Shown: positions 17,643 to 27,002 of the stretch, one piece after another | Position numbering within the stretch: the first letter of the stretch is position 1 | How the letters are laid out: each line of letters starts with the position of its first letter | Source of the DNA: DUPQ01 sp964563155 | GTDB taxonomy: Bacteria; Bacillota; Clostridia; DUPQ01 | Assembly (NCBI GenBank): GCA_964563155.1 | Contig: CAZLVL010000001.1 | Coordinates: forward strand, 62,001-126,000 | Direction: 5' to 3' | DNA: 64,000 bases | The notes under the pieces: generated by a model | What the model was told of the DNA's origin: nothing | Seen by the model: the letters and a program-made list of their open reading frames with translations, nothing else | The model's database searches: none | Position numbers and translations under genes: made by a program

Positions 17643-18632
17643 CTAATTATTTGATATATACTCTGCAGCAACTGCTAAAGCTTCATAATCTCCAATGGCA
17701 TCTCCTAAAGAGGCTGGAAGTATTTCACATTTTCTAGCTGCCATGTCTAAACTTTCCATACTTATTATCCTTTTAGCATGGGGCCAAATTAGGTCTCTTG
17801 TTTTTGCAAAAATACTACCTATAGCTATAGCTTCTGGATTTAGTATGTCTATAAGGATTGCTAAGGTTCTTCCTAGCATCTCTCCTGATTTTGCATATAT
17901 CTTTTTAGCTAAGATATCCCCTTTTTCAGCAGCTTTTGCCACACTTTGGGCTGTTATGGAGTCTAGCTCTTCCAAGTCTTTACAAAAAGATACGCTTTTT
18001 CCCATTTGCAATTCTTCTCTAATCATACTTTGAGCCAATTGAGCAATACCTCCACCAGAGCAAAAACCCTCCACGGAGCCCATTTTTCCATAACCAACAG
18101 GTCCAAATTCAGATAGCCTAACATGGCCAATCTCTCCTGCCATATCATTTCTACCTTTATATAATTGACCATTTAATATTAATCCTGCCCCAAAGCCTGT
18201 GCCAAAGGTGCAAAAAATGAAGTTAGTGTAACCAAAGCCTGAACCCCAATACCATTCGGCTAAAGCTCCTGCATTGGCATCATTTTGCAAAACTGCTTTT
18301 ACCTTAAAGTGTTTTTCAAAAATATCCACAATAGGGATATTATCCCACCCTACAAGATTAGGAGGAGACAAAATAATACCTCTTGTACTATCTAAGGGGC
18401 CACCACAACTAATACCTATACACTCTAAGTCATTTGTAATGAGGAAATTTTTTGCTAATAGATTTTCTAAAGCTAAGATGAGCTGATCCAAGACTGCATA
18501 TGGCCCATCGAAAGATTGGGTTCGAAATGTCACTTTGTCCATAATATCCACTTGGATTATATTGTTATCTACACACTTTCCTAATACTGCAGCACACTTG
18601 GTACCGCCTATATCAATACCTGCAATATACAT
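17643..18632 (-). CDS. ROK-family sugar kinase lacking the zinc-cysteine motif
   Basis: A 329-residue ASKHA-fold kinase. Present are the ATP loop DIGGTKCAAVLG, QNDANAGALAEWYWG with the catalytic Asp, GTGFGAGLI, and the metal-ligand His in GEIGHVRL. The usual ROK zinc motif (CxCGxxGCxE) is replaced by GYGKMGSVE, so three cysteines are missing. The ATG at 18632 has GGAGGAGG five bases before it; an upstream TTG would swallow that site. It is probably the sugar kinase of the operon. No helix-turn-helix is present, so it is not a ROK repressor. Confidence 0.85.
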   Translation of the reverse strand: MYIAGIDIGGTKCAAVLGKCVDNNIIQVDIMDKVTFRTQSFDGPYAVLDQLILALENLLAKNFLITNDLECIGISCGGPLDSTRGIILSPPNLVGWDNIPIVDIFEKHFKVKAVLQNDANAGALAEWYWGSGFGYTNFIFCTFGTGFGAGLILNGQLYKGRNDMAGEIGHVRLSEFGPVGYGKMGSVEGFCSGGGIAQLAQSMIREELQMGKSVSFCKDLEELDSITAQSVAKAAEKGDILAKKIYAKSGEMLGRTLAILIDILNPEAIAIGSIFAKTRDLIWPHAKRIISMESLDMAARKCEILPASLGDAIGDYEALAVAAEYISNN

Positions 18633-18665
18633 GGTGTCCTCCTCCAATTTTCTGTTCTAATTATA

Positions 18666-19889
18666 TCAAATAACCGGCTTTTTTTCATTTTCTGTAAAGA
18701 CAATCATTAGAAAACTACCAACAATAGCAATGACCAAAGCTACCAGCAACATATACTTTACATAAAACTGATCTATGAGGTAGCCCCCTAAGAGACTTCC
18801 GAAAATTCCTCCCATAGTTATAGTAGCTGTCATATAGGTTTGTCCCTTCACCCTATCTTTTGCATCCATCAATTCATTGATATAAAAAACAGTTGCTGGT
18901 GCAAATATGGCAAAAGATAATAGTTGAGCAAAATGAGCAGCATATAGTCCTGTTATATTAGTTGCTAAATAAATGCCTAAACTCTTTATTACAAAAAAGA
19001 AGGCTGAAATCTTTAGCAGACTTGAGCTTTTCATTTTTTTTGACAAGACCATATAAATCATCATACCTGGCACTTCTAAAATAGCTGCAATAAAAAGGGT
19101 TATACCCATTTCCTTTTCTGTTTTACCCAAGGCATTGGTAACTTTAATTAAGAAATTTATAGCCATATTATATGCACTAAAGGTTAGTATGGTCCCAGCA
19201 AGTAAACCAGTAAACTTTTTGTACCTTTTAAAGAAGGTTATAAAACCTACTTTTGAATATCTTGCTTCTTCCTTTTTCACATCTTCAAGTGCTTCAAATC
19301 CTGTTTCTTTTCTATCTACAGGCTTGAAAAAAAGAATCAGTATAAAAAGTAAGATAAATAATCCCAAATGAGTAAAAGCAATTATTAAAGGGCCATAAAT
19401 ATTAGATAAAAATCCTAAGGCTAAAGGAGCAAGAGCAGCCCCTAAAGAGCCTATTGCCCTAGCTAAAGAAAAGTTAATATTGTAGCCTGCATTCACATAT
19501 TCCATGGCTAAGGTATTTACAAAGGAATGCATGGTCAAAACAAAAGCTAAGACCCCAAAGAGAAAAATGGCTGTGACCATAGGGTTGTTTTTACCAGCAA
19601 TAACTCCAAGACTAAGAAGAATATTCAAAAAAGTAAAAAACAAGAGTATCTTTTTTAATTTCCCCTTACCTTCCTTATCTGCCCAAGATGCCAATGGTAC
19701 CTGTACTACAAGAGCTAAAACATTGGCACCAGCTAGTAAAATCCCAATAAAGGCCTCATTAAAACCTCTATAGGTCAACACATAGGCCACAAAATTATAT
19801 ACGGTACAAAAAGCCATCCAGTACAGACCCTGCATCAAGGCATACCTTATATTCAAAGACCTAGCTTTCCTAATATTTTCATTTTCCAT
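18666..19889 (-). CDS. MFS transporter, sugar-permease-like
   Basis: A 407-residue protein with about 12 membrane segments in two six-helix halves around a cytoplasmic linker (residues ~190-225). It carries loop motifs such as SWADKEGKGKLKK between helices 2 and 3, as in MFS. It is the first gene of the leftward operon, 33 bases before the ROK kinase, so it likely imports that operon's substrate. The ATG at 19889 has no Shine-Dalgarno site; TACAAT lies eight bases upstream. An upstream TTG is also possible. Confidence 0.85.
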   Translation of the reverse strand: MENENIRKARSLNIRYALMQGLYWMAFCTVYNFVAYVLTYRGFNEAFIGILLAGANVLALVVQVPLASWADKEGKGKLKKILLFFTFLNILLSLGVIAGKNNPMVTAIFLFGVLAFVLTMHSFVNTLAMEYVNAGYNINFSLARAIGSLGAALAPLALGFLSNIYGPLIIAFTHLGLFILLFILILFFKPVDRKETGFEALEDVKKEEARYSKVGFITFFKRYKKFTGLLAGTILTFSAYNMAINFLIKVTNALGKTEKEMGITLFIAAILEVPGMMIYMVLSKKMKSSSLLKISAFFFVIKSLGIYLATNITGLYAAHFAQLLSFAIFAPATVFYINELMDAKDRVKGQTYMTATITMGGIFGSLLGGYLIDQFYVKYMLLVALVIAIVGSFLMIVFTENEKKPVI

Positions 19890-19964
19890 ATAAATATATT
19901 GTACCAAATGTCTTAATTTTAAGATAGGAAAGAAAGACAGATGTTTTTCTTATACTTTCAGGCA

Positions 19965-20003
19965 ATTATTCACTTAACCTATGGTAACCTATAGGTGAAT
20001 AAT
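19965..20003. promoter_or_regulatory. Palindromic candidate operator between divergent sugar genes
   Basis: ATTATTCAC and GTGAATAAT flank a centre that contains further near-symmetric ACCTAT/ATAGGT repeats. It lies between the MFS operon and the divergent glycosidase, just after TATACT (19951-19956). That position suits a repressor acting on both sides. No regulator gene is in the locus. Confidence 0.6.
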
Positions 20004-20023
20004 ATACCAAGGAAGGATTAGCT

Positions 20024-22120
20024 ATGAAATCAACAATTAAAGAACACAATAACAGAGCTACTATCTTTATTAACGACATTCCAATTGAACCTGTAATCTA
20101 TGCCCTTACAGATTGGCGTGGAGGAAGACTAAGCTATGAAGAAAGTACTAGCACCTCTATAGGTAAGTTTGCCAAAGCTGGGGTCAAGCTTTACCAGTTA
20201 GATATTAATTTTGAAGATATGTGGAAAAAAGATGATAGCTTGGATATTACAATCGCCCTAAAACAAATCCAAGGAATCTTAGATAAAAAGCCCGATGGGG
20301 CTGTCTTCTTTAGACTTCACACAAATCCTCCTAAGTGGTGGCTTAATGAAAATCCTAGTGAATGGGTTCAATATGCAAATACCAGGATACAAGAAGAGCC
20401 TGATGAACCAGCATTGCTAAGCTACCTTCACTTCGACCAAAAGCCAGTGCCTCGTCCAAGTTTTGCTTCTGACAAATACAAAGAAGATATGACTAGGGTT
20501 ATAAAGAGGTTTTTATTAAAATTAAAAGCTAGCCCTGAGGCTAAAGCCTTAGCTGGAATCCATATTGCAAGTGGTCTTTATGGGGAACATCACTACTGGG
20601 CCTTTGTAGGAAATGATCCAGATATGTCCCAGCCTATGTTAGAAAAATTCAGAAAATTTACTAATAATCCTAAGGCTCAACTTCCCAATATGGACAAACG
20701 CTATAATCCCCAAGATGGAATTTTTAGAAACCCAGAAAAAGAAAAAGAAGTTATAGACTATTTTACCTTTCAACATGAACTAGTTGCAGACCATGCTATC
20801 CATTTTTGCAAGCTAGTAAAAGACACTTGGGAAAGCCCAATTATTACAGGCATTTTCTACTGCTATTATGTCTCTCTTTTTGGAAGAGCTGCTACTGGAG
20901 GTCACTTAGCTGAAGATAAGATTCTAAGATCCCCTTATATCGACTATGTTTCAGCACCCCAAGCCTATAACAAACTACTAAGAAACACAGGAGGAGCAGG
21001 AGTTAGTAGAGGCCTTTTAGAATCTGTTAGGCTTAACAAGAAACTTCTTTTAGACGAAGTTGACCACCCTACTCACCTAGGCACTTCTTTAGGAGGGATT
21101 ACTGTATTTCCACAATTTGAATCTTTACAACTTTTAAGAAGAAATGTTCTAACATCCTATATGAAAGGAATGGGCTTTTGGTACTACGACTTTGGGCCCT
21201 ATTGTACTTCTGGCTGGTGGAATCTTCCCTATTACATAAAAGAAATTGAGAAGTTACAGAAAGTTTTTGAAAATTATTATGAAAAGCCTTACATATCTAA
21301 CGCAGATGTTCTCTTAGTTTTTGATACAAAGGTATTTAAGTATACAGCTCTTAATGAAAAGCAAGATCCTCTTACAGATAAGACTATTGTAAATATTTCT
21401 TATCCAGAAGCACTAAAATCAGGAGCTTCTATGGACACTATTTACTTAAGTGATATTGAAAAAGTTGATTTGGATAAATACAAGTGTGTTGTCTTTATGA
21501 ATACTTTTGTCCTAACAGATGAGCAAAAATCTTTTATACATAAAAATCTATATAAGCCCAACAGAACTGTTCTTTGGTTCTTTGCACCTGGCTATACAGA
21601 TGGCAAGAAAAACAGTAAAACTTTTTGTGAAGAAGTTACTGGCTTTTCATTAGAAAGCTACCAGGTTGACAAAGTAATCAAAGTGGATATGGATAACCTT
21701 AGCTATAGTATGGATAATTCTGATAGCCAATCTAGACTAAAAGAAGTCTTTGTGCCTAAAGATGGAAAAGTCCTTGGACACATAGGAAATACTCCAGCTT
21801 TGGCCTTAAAGGAAATTAATGGAAGCAAGGTTTACTTTGCATCAATTCCTTTTACCTCAGCTGAGGTTTTCACCTATATCTTCAAAAAAGCAAACGTCCA
21901 TATATATAACAATAAGAATGATGCTCTTATTGAAGGCTCAAATCTGTTACTAATACATGCTGGAGAAAAAGGGCCCAGATTCTTAACCTTTAAAGACCAA
22001 GAAAAATTGGAAATAGATTTAAAAGAACATGAAACTATTTTATTTGATATTAACAGTAAAGAAATCCTAGCAAGAGATGAAAATGAGCCTTGGTTTAATT
22101 ATTTAGACAGGTTTGATTAA
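20024..22120 (+). CDS. Clan GH-A-type glycosidase (GH42-like), substrate unknown
   Basis: A 698-residue protein without signal peptide. An (alpha/beta)8-type first half holds a likely acid/base Glu188 (ASGLYGEHHYW) and nucleophile Glu345 (LLLDEVDHPTH), spaced as in GH-A enzymes. It continues with FWYYDFGPYCTSGWW and a second half resembling the GH42 trimerisation and beta-sandwich domains (DVLLVFDTKVFKY, FAPGYTDGKKN). It starts at ATG after GGAAGGA. Divergent from an MFS/kinase/aldolase operon, it probably hydrolyses the imported oligosaccharide. The exact family is not certain. Confidence 0.65.
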   Translation: MKSTIKEHNNRATIFINDIPIEPVIYALTDWRGGRLSYEESTSTSIGKFAKAGVKLYQLDINFEDMWKKDDSLDITIALKQIQGILDKKPDGAVFFRLHTNPPKWWLNENPSEWVQYANTRIQEEPDEPALLSYLHFDQKPVPRPSFASDKYKEDMTRVIKRFLLKLKASPEAKALAGIHIASGLYGEHHYWAFVGNDPDMSQPMLEKFRKFTNNPKAQLPNMDKRYNPQDGIFRNPEKEKEVIDYFTFQHELVADHAIHFCKLVKDTWESPIITGIFYCYYVSLFGRAATGGHLAEDKILRSPYIDYVSAPQAYNKLLRNTGGAGVSRGLLESVRLNKKLLLDEVDHPTHLGTSLGGITVFPQFESLQLLRRNVLTSYMKGMGFWYYDFGPYCTSGWWNLPYYIKEIEKLQKVFENYYEKPYISNADVLLVFDTKVFKYTALNEKQDPLTDKTIVNISYPEALKSGASMDTIYLSDIEKVDLDKYKCVVFMNTFVLTDEQKSFIHKNLYKPNRTVLWFFAPGYTDGKKNSKTFCEEVTGFSLESYQVDKVIKVDMDNLSYSMDNSDSQSRLKEVFVPKDGKVLGHIGNTPALALKEINGSKVYFASIPFTSAEVFTYIFKKANVHIYNNKNDALIEGSNLLLIHAGEKGPRFLTFKDQEKLEIDLKEHETILFDINSKEILARDENEPWFNYLDRFD

Positions 22121-22193
22121 AATACCAATACTTTTTATTAGTATGGTATAATTTTGTGGATAACTAATATTCTTTTTGGAAGGATGTAAAAAT

Positions 22194-23819
22194 ATGTTAA
22201 TTAAAAGCGAAAAATTCAATCCAACAAAAGGCTCCATTGTACTTGTAGTTCTTGATGGAGTAGGTCTGTCGGATGAAAACAAAGGGAATGCTGTAAATTT
22301 TGCCAATACTCCCACCTTAAAAATGCTTATGGAAAACTATCCAAATATAAAGTTGAAGGCTCATGGTAAGGCTGTAGGTCTTCCTAGTGATGAAGATATG
22401 GGCAACTCAGAAGTAGGTCATAACGCCCTAGGTTCTGGTCAAATATATAATCAAGGGGCTAAATTAGTCTTTGAAGCTATTGGAAACAAGAGTTTGTTCA
22501 AGGGTCAAGTTTGGCAAAACTTAGCAAATAACTGTGTTAAAAATGATTCCACCCTACATTTTATTGGTCTTTTTTCAGATGGAAATGTTCACTCAAATAT
22601 TTCTCACCTAAAATCCATGATTGAAGAAGCAAAAAGAGAAAATGTAAAAAGTGTTAGAGTGCACATACTTTTAGATGGAAGAGATGTAGGTGAAACCTCT
22701 GCCCTAGATTATGTACTTCCCTTTGAAGAATATATGGATTCCTTAAAAGATGAAACCTTTGATATAGCTATAGCCAGTGGCGGTGGAAGAATGCATATAA
22801 CTATGGACCGCTATGAAGCTGATTGGGATATAGTAAAAAGAGGCTGGGAAACTCACGTACTTGGACAAGGCAGAAGTTTTAAATCAGCCCAAGAGGCTAT
22901 TGAAACCTACAGAAGTGAAAGTGGAGTAGTAGACCAATTCATGCCAGGTTTTGTAATTGAAAAAGATGGTAAGCCAATAGGCACTATACAAGACAATGAC
23001 AGCGTTATCTTCTTCAACTTTAGAGGGGATAGGGCCATAGAAATAAGTAAAGCCTTTGAACAAGAGGACTTTGATAAATTTGATAGACAAAGAAGACCTA
23101 ATGTTATGTATGCAGGAATGCTAGAATACGATGGAGACTTACATATACCCAAGAACTATCTAGTAGATCCTCCATTTATAAAAAACACCTTAGGAGAAAA
23201 TCTCTCAAAAGAAAAGGTAATTCAGTTTGCCATATCTGAAACTCAAAAGTTTGGCCATGTTACCTATTTTTGGAATGGTAACAACAGCAAGAAGTTTGAT
23301 GGAGAAACCTATGTAGAAGTTCCCTCAGATAAGGTCCCCTTCGAACAAAGACCTTGGATGAAATGTGCAGAAATTACAGATAAATTAATTGAAGCAATTG
23401 AAAGTGGCCAGTACAAGTTTTTAAGAGCCAATTTCCCCAATGGTGATATGGTTGGTCATACCGGAGTATTTGATGCTGCTGTAATTGGGGTTGAGTCAGT
23501 AGATATTAGTTTAGCCAGAATATTAAAGGCAGTTGATAAAGCAAAGGGCCTAGCAATTATTACTGCTGACCATGGTAATGCAGATGAAATGTTTGAAATG
23601 AAAAAAGGTGAAATTGTAATAGACCCTGCTACCAATAGACCTAAACCTAAAACCAGCCATACCTTAAACAAGATTCCTTTCATTATTTACGACAAATCTG
23701 GTGACACAAAGTACAAACTTAAAGATAACAACTATGGCTTAGCCAATGTTGCTGCAACAGTTGTTAATCTTCTAGGTTATGAAGCTCCCCAAGGTTGGGA
23801 AGAATCTATGATTGAGTAA
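22194..23819 (+). CDS. gpmI: 2,3-bisphosphoglycerate-independent phosphoglycerate mutase
   Basis: A 541-residue metalloenzyme of lower glycolysis. It has DGVGLSDENKGN near the N-terminus and the phosphoserine loop DMGNSEVGHNALG with Ser72. The C-terminal metal cluster ITADHGNADEM and the DGRDVGETSA segment are also typical. The ATG at 22194 follows GGAAGG; an upstream in-frame TTG at 22176 would overlap that site. A -10-like TATAAT lies at 22147-22152. It is monocistronic, ending at a strong terminator. Confidence 0.93.
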   Translation: MLIKSEKFNPTKGSIVLVVLDGVGLSDENKGNAVNFANTPTLKMLMENYPNIKLKAHGKAVGLPSDEDMGNSEVGHNALGSGQIYNQGAKLVFEAIGNKSLFKGQVWQNLANNCVKNDSTLHFIGLFSDGNVHSNISHLKSMIEEAKRENVKSVRVHILLDGRDVGETSALDYVLPFEEYMDSLKDETFDIAIASGGGRMHITMDRYEADWDIVKRGWETHVLGQGRSFKSAQEAIETYRSESGVVDQFMPGFVIEKDGKPIGTIQDNDSVIFFNFRGDRAIEISKAFEQEDFDKFDRQRRPNVMYAGMLEYDGDLHIPKNYLVDPPFIKNTLGENLSKEKVIQFAISETQKFGHVTYFWNGNNSKKFDGETYVEVPSDKVPFEQRPWMKCAEITDKLIEAIESGQYKFLRANFPNGDMVGHTGVFDAAVIGVESVDISLARILKAVDKAKGLAIITADHGNADEMFEMKKGEIVIDPATNRPKPKTSHTLNKIPFIIYDKSGDTKYKLKDNNYGLANVAATVVNLLGYEAPQGWEESMIE

Positions 23820-23845
23820 AAAAGAAATACAACTAGTTAAACTTT

Positions 23846-23868
23846 AACAGGTGCCTGAGGCACCTGTT
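23846..23868 (+). terminator. Intrinsic terminator of gpmI
   Basis: AACAGGTGCC-TGA-GGCACCTGTT is a perfect 10-bp stem with a three-base loop, followed by TTATTATCTTCTTTT. Confidence 0.9.
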
Positions 23869-23953
23869 TTATTATCTTCTTTTATATTTTTTAAATTTTT
23901 CTTTTATATATTTTTTCTTTTTTCTTCTTTTATCTTTATAACTTCTCTTCTTA

Positions 23954-24532
23954 CTACAGTTCAATCTCTTTAGATAAGATCTTCTTAATTGTATCTACAT
24001 ATAGTTTGTGTTCTTCTTTTAACACTCTTGCCGATAAGGTATCTATGGTGTCATTGGGATAAACTGGAACAAAGGCTTGGTTTAAGATTTTCCCGTTATC
24101 ATATATCTCATCTACTAAATGAACTGTACAACCAGAGATTTGATCTTTAGCCTTTAATACAGACTCATGAACGGCGCTACCATACATTCCTTTTCCCCCA
24201 TGCTTTGGAAGAAGGGCTGGGTGGATATTTAGCACCTTATACATATTAATAATCTTTGAGGGAATTTTTTTCATATAGCCGGCAAGTAAAATTAAATCAA
24301 TCTTATAGTCTTTTAACAAGGTTAAAAGTTTTTCATCTGTTTTTTCTTTGTAGATGTATGAGCTAATGTGATAATTATCTATGCTATGGATTTTAGCCCT
24401 TTGTAAAGCATAAGCTTTACTGTTATTAGAAATAACTAAAACTACCTTGGCATCAATTTCCTTATTTTCAACGGCATCTATGACCGCTTGCATGTTAGAC
24501 CCATTTCCTGAGGCAAAGACACAAATATTCAT
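23954..24532 (-). CDS. purN: Phosphoribosylglycinamide formyltransferase
   Basis: A 192-residue GART enzyme that formylates GAR in purine synthesis. It opens MNICVFASGNGSNMQ and contains the catalytic NIHPALLPKHGG and CTVHLVDEIYDNG segments. The start at 24532 matches other PurN proteins. An ATG at 24550 would add six residues; neither has a clear ribosome site. It is the last gene of a leftward cluster, a few bases after a cysteine-rich exported protein. No other pur gene is in the window, so it is separated from the usual purine operon. Confidence 0.88.
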   Translation of the reverse strand: MNICVFASGNGSNMQAVIDAVENKEIDAKVVLVISNNSKAYALQRAKIHSIDNYHISSYIYKEKTDEKLLTLLKDYKIDLILLAGYMKKIPSKIINMYKVLNIHPALLPKHGGKGMYGSAVHESVLKAKDQISGCTVHLVDEIYDNGKILNQAFVPVYPNDTIDTLSARVLKEEHKLYVDTIKKILSKEIEL

Positions 24533-24553
24533 AAGGAAATTATACATCATATA

Positions 24554-26965
24554 CTAGGGCTGGACATGTAAATAATCATAAATGTTTCCTGTGATATCCA
24601 CATAGTAGACTCTTTCTACGCTGTTTTTTTCATTGGAAGCTCTAACAATTATTTTATAGGCTTCTTTTAACCTTTGGTCTTTTTTGCTTAAGCTAGTGTC
24701 ACATAAGGGTAGAATATAGGTTTTATTTATAGAATATCCCTTGGTCCATAAACCTTGATAAACCATATCATCAGGACACCTTTCATAGGAACCTGTTAGT
24801 GTGGCATAGTCATAGACATTACCTTGACCATCTATATATACTTTACTTTTTAAATCCTGAGAAAAAAGAATTTCTATTTTACTTATTCTTCCATAGACAT
24901 TTACATCCAAAGAAACCTCTTCTAAACCAAGAAATCTTTCATTTAATCCCCACCTATTCCAAGCACCTTTTAGGATAATACTTCCAATGCTTATATCATA
25001 TTTATTCTCTTCTTCTGGAATATATGGTAGGTCCTCTGGATCATCAGAGATAATCTCAGGTATTTCTTCTTGAGAACCGCTTCCATCTAAATCTTCTCTT
25101 AAGGGATTTTTTAATATAACTGAACAGTATTCACCTTTTATGTAAACATCGTTAAAGATACTCTTAACCTCAATTAAGGCCCTAAGGGTATACTTGATTT
25201 CATGAGCTTCTTGAAGAGGAATATTTAAACTTAAAATTGCAGACCTTTCATGGGAGCTTAAAACTATAGATTCTCCACCTTGTATGGATAGTTTTATATA
25301 GTCTATTTCTCTTATCTCTTTATCAATACTAAAACTTATATCTACATAAGCTTTTTTATATATCTCACCTTCTGCAAAAACTAGCTCCTCTTCTGTAAAG
25401 GCTGGATTTAATACTATATTGGGATTTCCCATGGGAGGAATTTTAAAGGTTGCATAAAACCCATTTGTCTTATAGGTATAAATAGAACCATTACTGGCCC
25501 AAGTAGCTCCACTTTGGACTCTGGTTTTATCCATTCCAATATCTATAGCCCTAAAATCTATTGCTCCATGACCTATTAAGGGAGTGTTTAGCATATAGGG
25601 TTTTTGTATAATTGCTTCCATCTTTTCCCAAGACTCAAGCGCCCCGGTAATATATGCATAATCCCAGTTATTGGCATTGTTAGAGCCCATTTGAGTATTT
25701 TGATAGGATATATTAGTAAACAAATCTTCTTCAAAGGTATAGCCTAAGTATTGATACTCCCCTTCTACACAAGGATTGGGATTTATATCTTCTGGATTAC
25801 CATAAACGAAATATCCGTAGTCTCTGTACATTCTAAAGGAAATTACATAGTTACCATTAATACTTTTCCAAGGAATACCTAGGTGTTTAGCCCACAAAAG
25901 AAACTCTTCTTGATTTGTTGGTGTGTTAGAACAAAGAGGACAGCCAAACAATTCTTCATATTTTTCTTGCTCATAACCACAAGCAATACACCTATATGTA
26001 AAAAGGTGTCCATAATCTGTATGGGGACCAATGTTTGCAGTTTGTTGCATATCATGACCATGACAAACACAACAAGGCCTATACTCTACATATCTTTCTT
26101 CTATTAGGTCACAATAAATACATTTTCGACTTTGCAAATGACCTTCTGGTCCATGACTAGAAGAAACTTGAGACCAAGCAGAAAAGCTATGATTCCCTTT
26201 ACATTTACAGCAGTTGTCTAGAGAAATATAGGAAGAAGAAGAATAGTCGCAAAAACTACAAGTAACTGTATAAAGATGACCTAAAGAGCTATGAAAATAA
26301 TCTGTGTAATATTCAAAATGATGCTCCCCCCTACAAGCACAACAATCTTCTTTTTCTGTATAGCCAGTTGCTCTTATTACACCGCACTTACTACAAAACT
26401 CTTGGTAATAGTGGCCTGCTCCATAAGAGTGGCTATCAAAAATATTCATTTCATATGTGTGATTACAGTTACACTTATCACAGTTTGGCTTTTTCAAATA
26501 GCCACTTTCAATTATCTCATCACACTCTATACACTTAATAAAATAGTAGTGGCCTCTTGGCTCTTCATGGTCATTAGAAATTTGTCTTTGACCTGGGATA
26601 TGACCAACACATAGACAACAGTCATCTTGGCTTTCGTAATAGGATGACGTGTAAGTACAAGTTGAGCACTTTAAGGTAACTAAATGACCTGAACTTGTAT
26701 GGTTTCCAATAGATGAAATATATATATTATGGTTGTTGGTACACTCACAACAGGTGCTTAAGGGCTTGTATCCTAATATGGTAATATACTCACAGTCATT
26801 ACAAATATAGCCAAACTCATGACCCATACTTGTATGCTCTAAAGAGGCATAAGGAGAGTTCATGTGCCTTCCTGTATACTCAAAAGACTCACAAAAAGCA
26901 TTAGCTTTTAGACATAGGGTTAAAAGTAAAATTAGGGTTGTTAAAATAAGTATATTTCTTTTCAT
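24554..26965 (-). CDS. Exported protein with seven tandem Cys/His repeats
   Basis: An 803-residue protein with a signal peptide (residues 1 to ~23). Residues ~30-345 hold seven repeats of about 45 residues. Each has GH, then C-x2-C six bases later, about 13 residues, then a CCxC-type cluster and a closing H. The first C-x2-C pairs are at 55/58, 100/103, 145/148, 191/194, 236/239, 282/285 and 326/329. The spacing resembles a zinc ribbon or treble clef. The rest (350-803) is beta-rich without recognised domains, with an acidic linker near 640-660. It is co-oriented and 37 bases from an SLH gene. Function unknown. Confidence 0.7.
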   Translation of the reverse strand: MKRNILILTTLILLLTLCLKANAFCESFEYTGRHMNSPYASLEHTSMGHEFGYICNDCEYITILGYKPLSTCCECTNNHNIYISSIGNHTSSGHLVTLKCSTCTYTSSYYESQDDCCLCVGHIPGQRQISNDHEEPRGHYYFIKCIECDEIIESGYLKKPNCDKCNCNHTYEMNIFDSHSYGAGHYYQEFCSKCGVIRATGYTEKEDCCACRGEHHFEYYTDYFHSSLGHLYTVTCSFCDYSSSSYISLDNCCKCKGNHSFSAWSQVSSSHGPEGHLQSRKCIYCDLIEERYVEYRPCCVCHGHDMQQTANIGPHTDYGHLFTYRCIACGYEQEKYEELFGCPLCSNTPTNQEEFLLWAKHLGIPWKSINGNYVISFRMYRDYGYFVYGNPEDINPNPCVEGEYQYLGYTFEEDLFTNISYQNTQMGSNNANNWDYAYITGALESWEKMEAIIQKPYMLNTPLIGHGAIDFRAIDIGMDKTRVQSGATWASNGSIYTYKTNGFYATFKIPPMGNPNIVLNPAFTEEELVFAEGEIYKKAYVDISFSIDKEIREIDYIKLSIQGGESIVLSSHERSAILSLNIPLQEAHEIKYTLRALIEVKSIFNDVYIKGEYCSVILKNPLREDLDGSGSQEEIPEIISDDPEDLPYIPEEENKYDISIGSIILKGAWNRWGLNERFLGLEEVSLDVNVYGRISKIEILFSQDLKSKVYIDGQGNVYDYATLTGSYERCPDDMVYQGLWTKGYSINKTYILPLCDTSLSKKDQRLKEAYKIIVRASNEKNSVERVYYVDITGNIYDYLHVQP

Positions 26966-27002
26966 TAAAAACTCCTGCTTTTTGTTTGTTTGTCTTTTAT
27001 GC

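Noticed and set aside
22103..22315. Minus-strand ORF over the gpmI start
   Set aside because: It covers the promoter and N-terminus of a clear gpmI gene and shows no motif.
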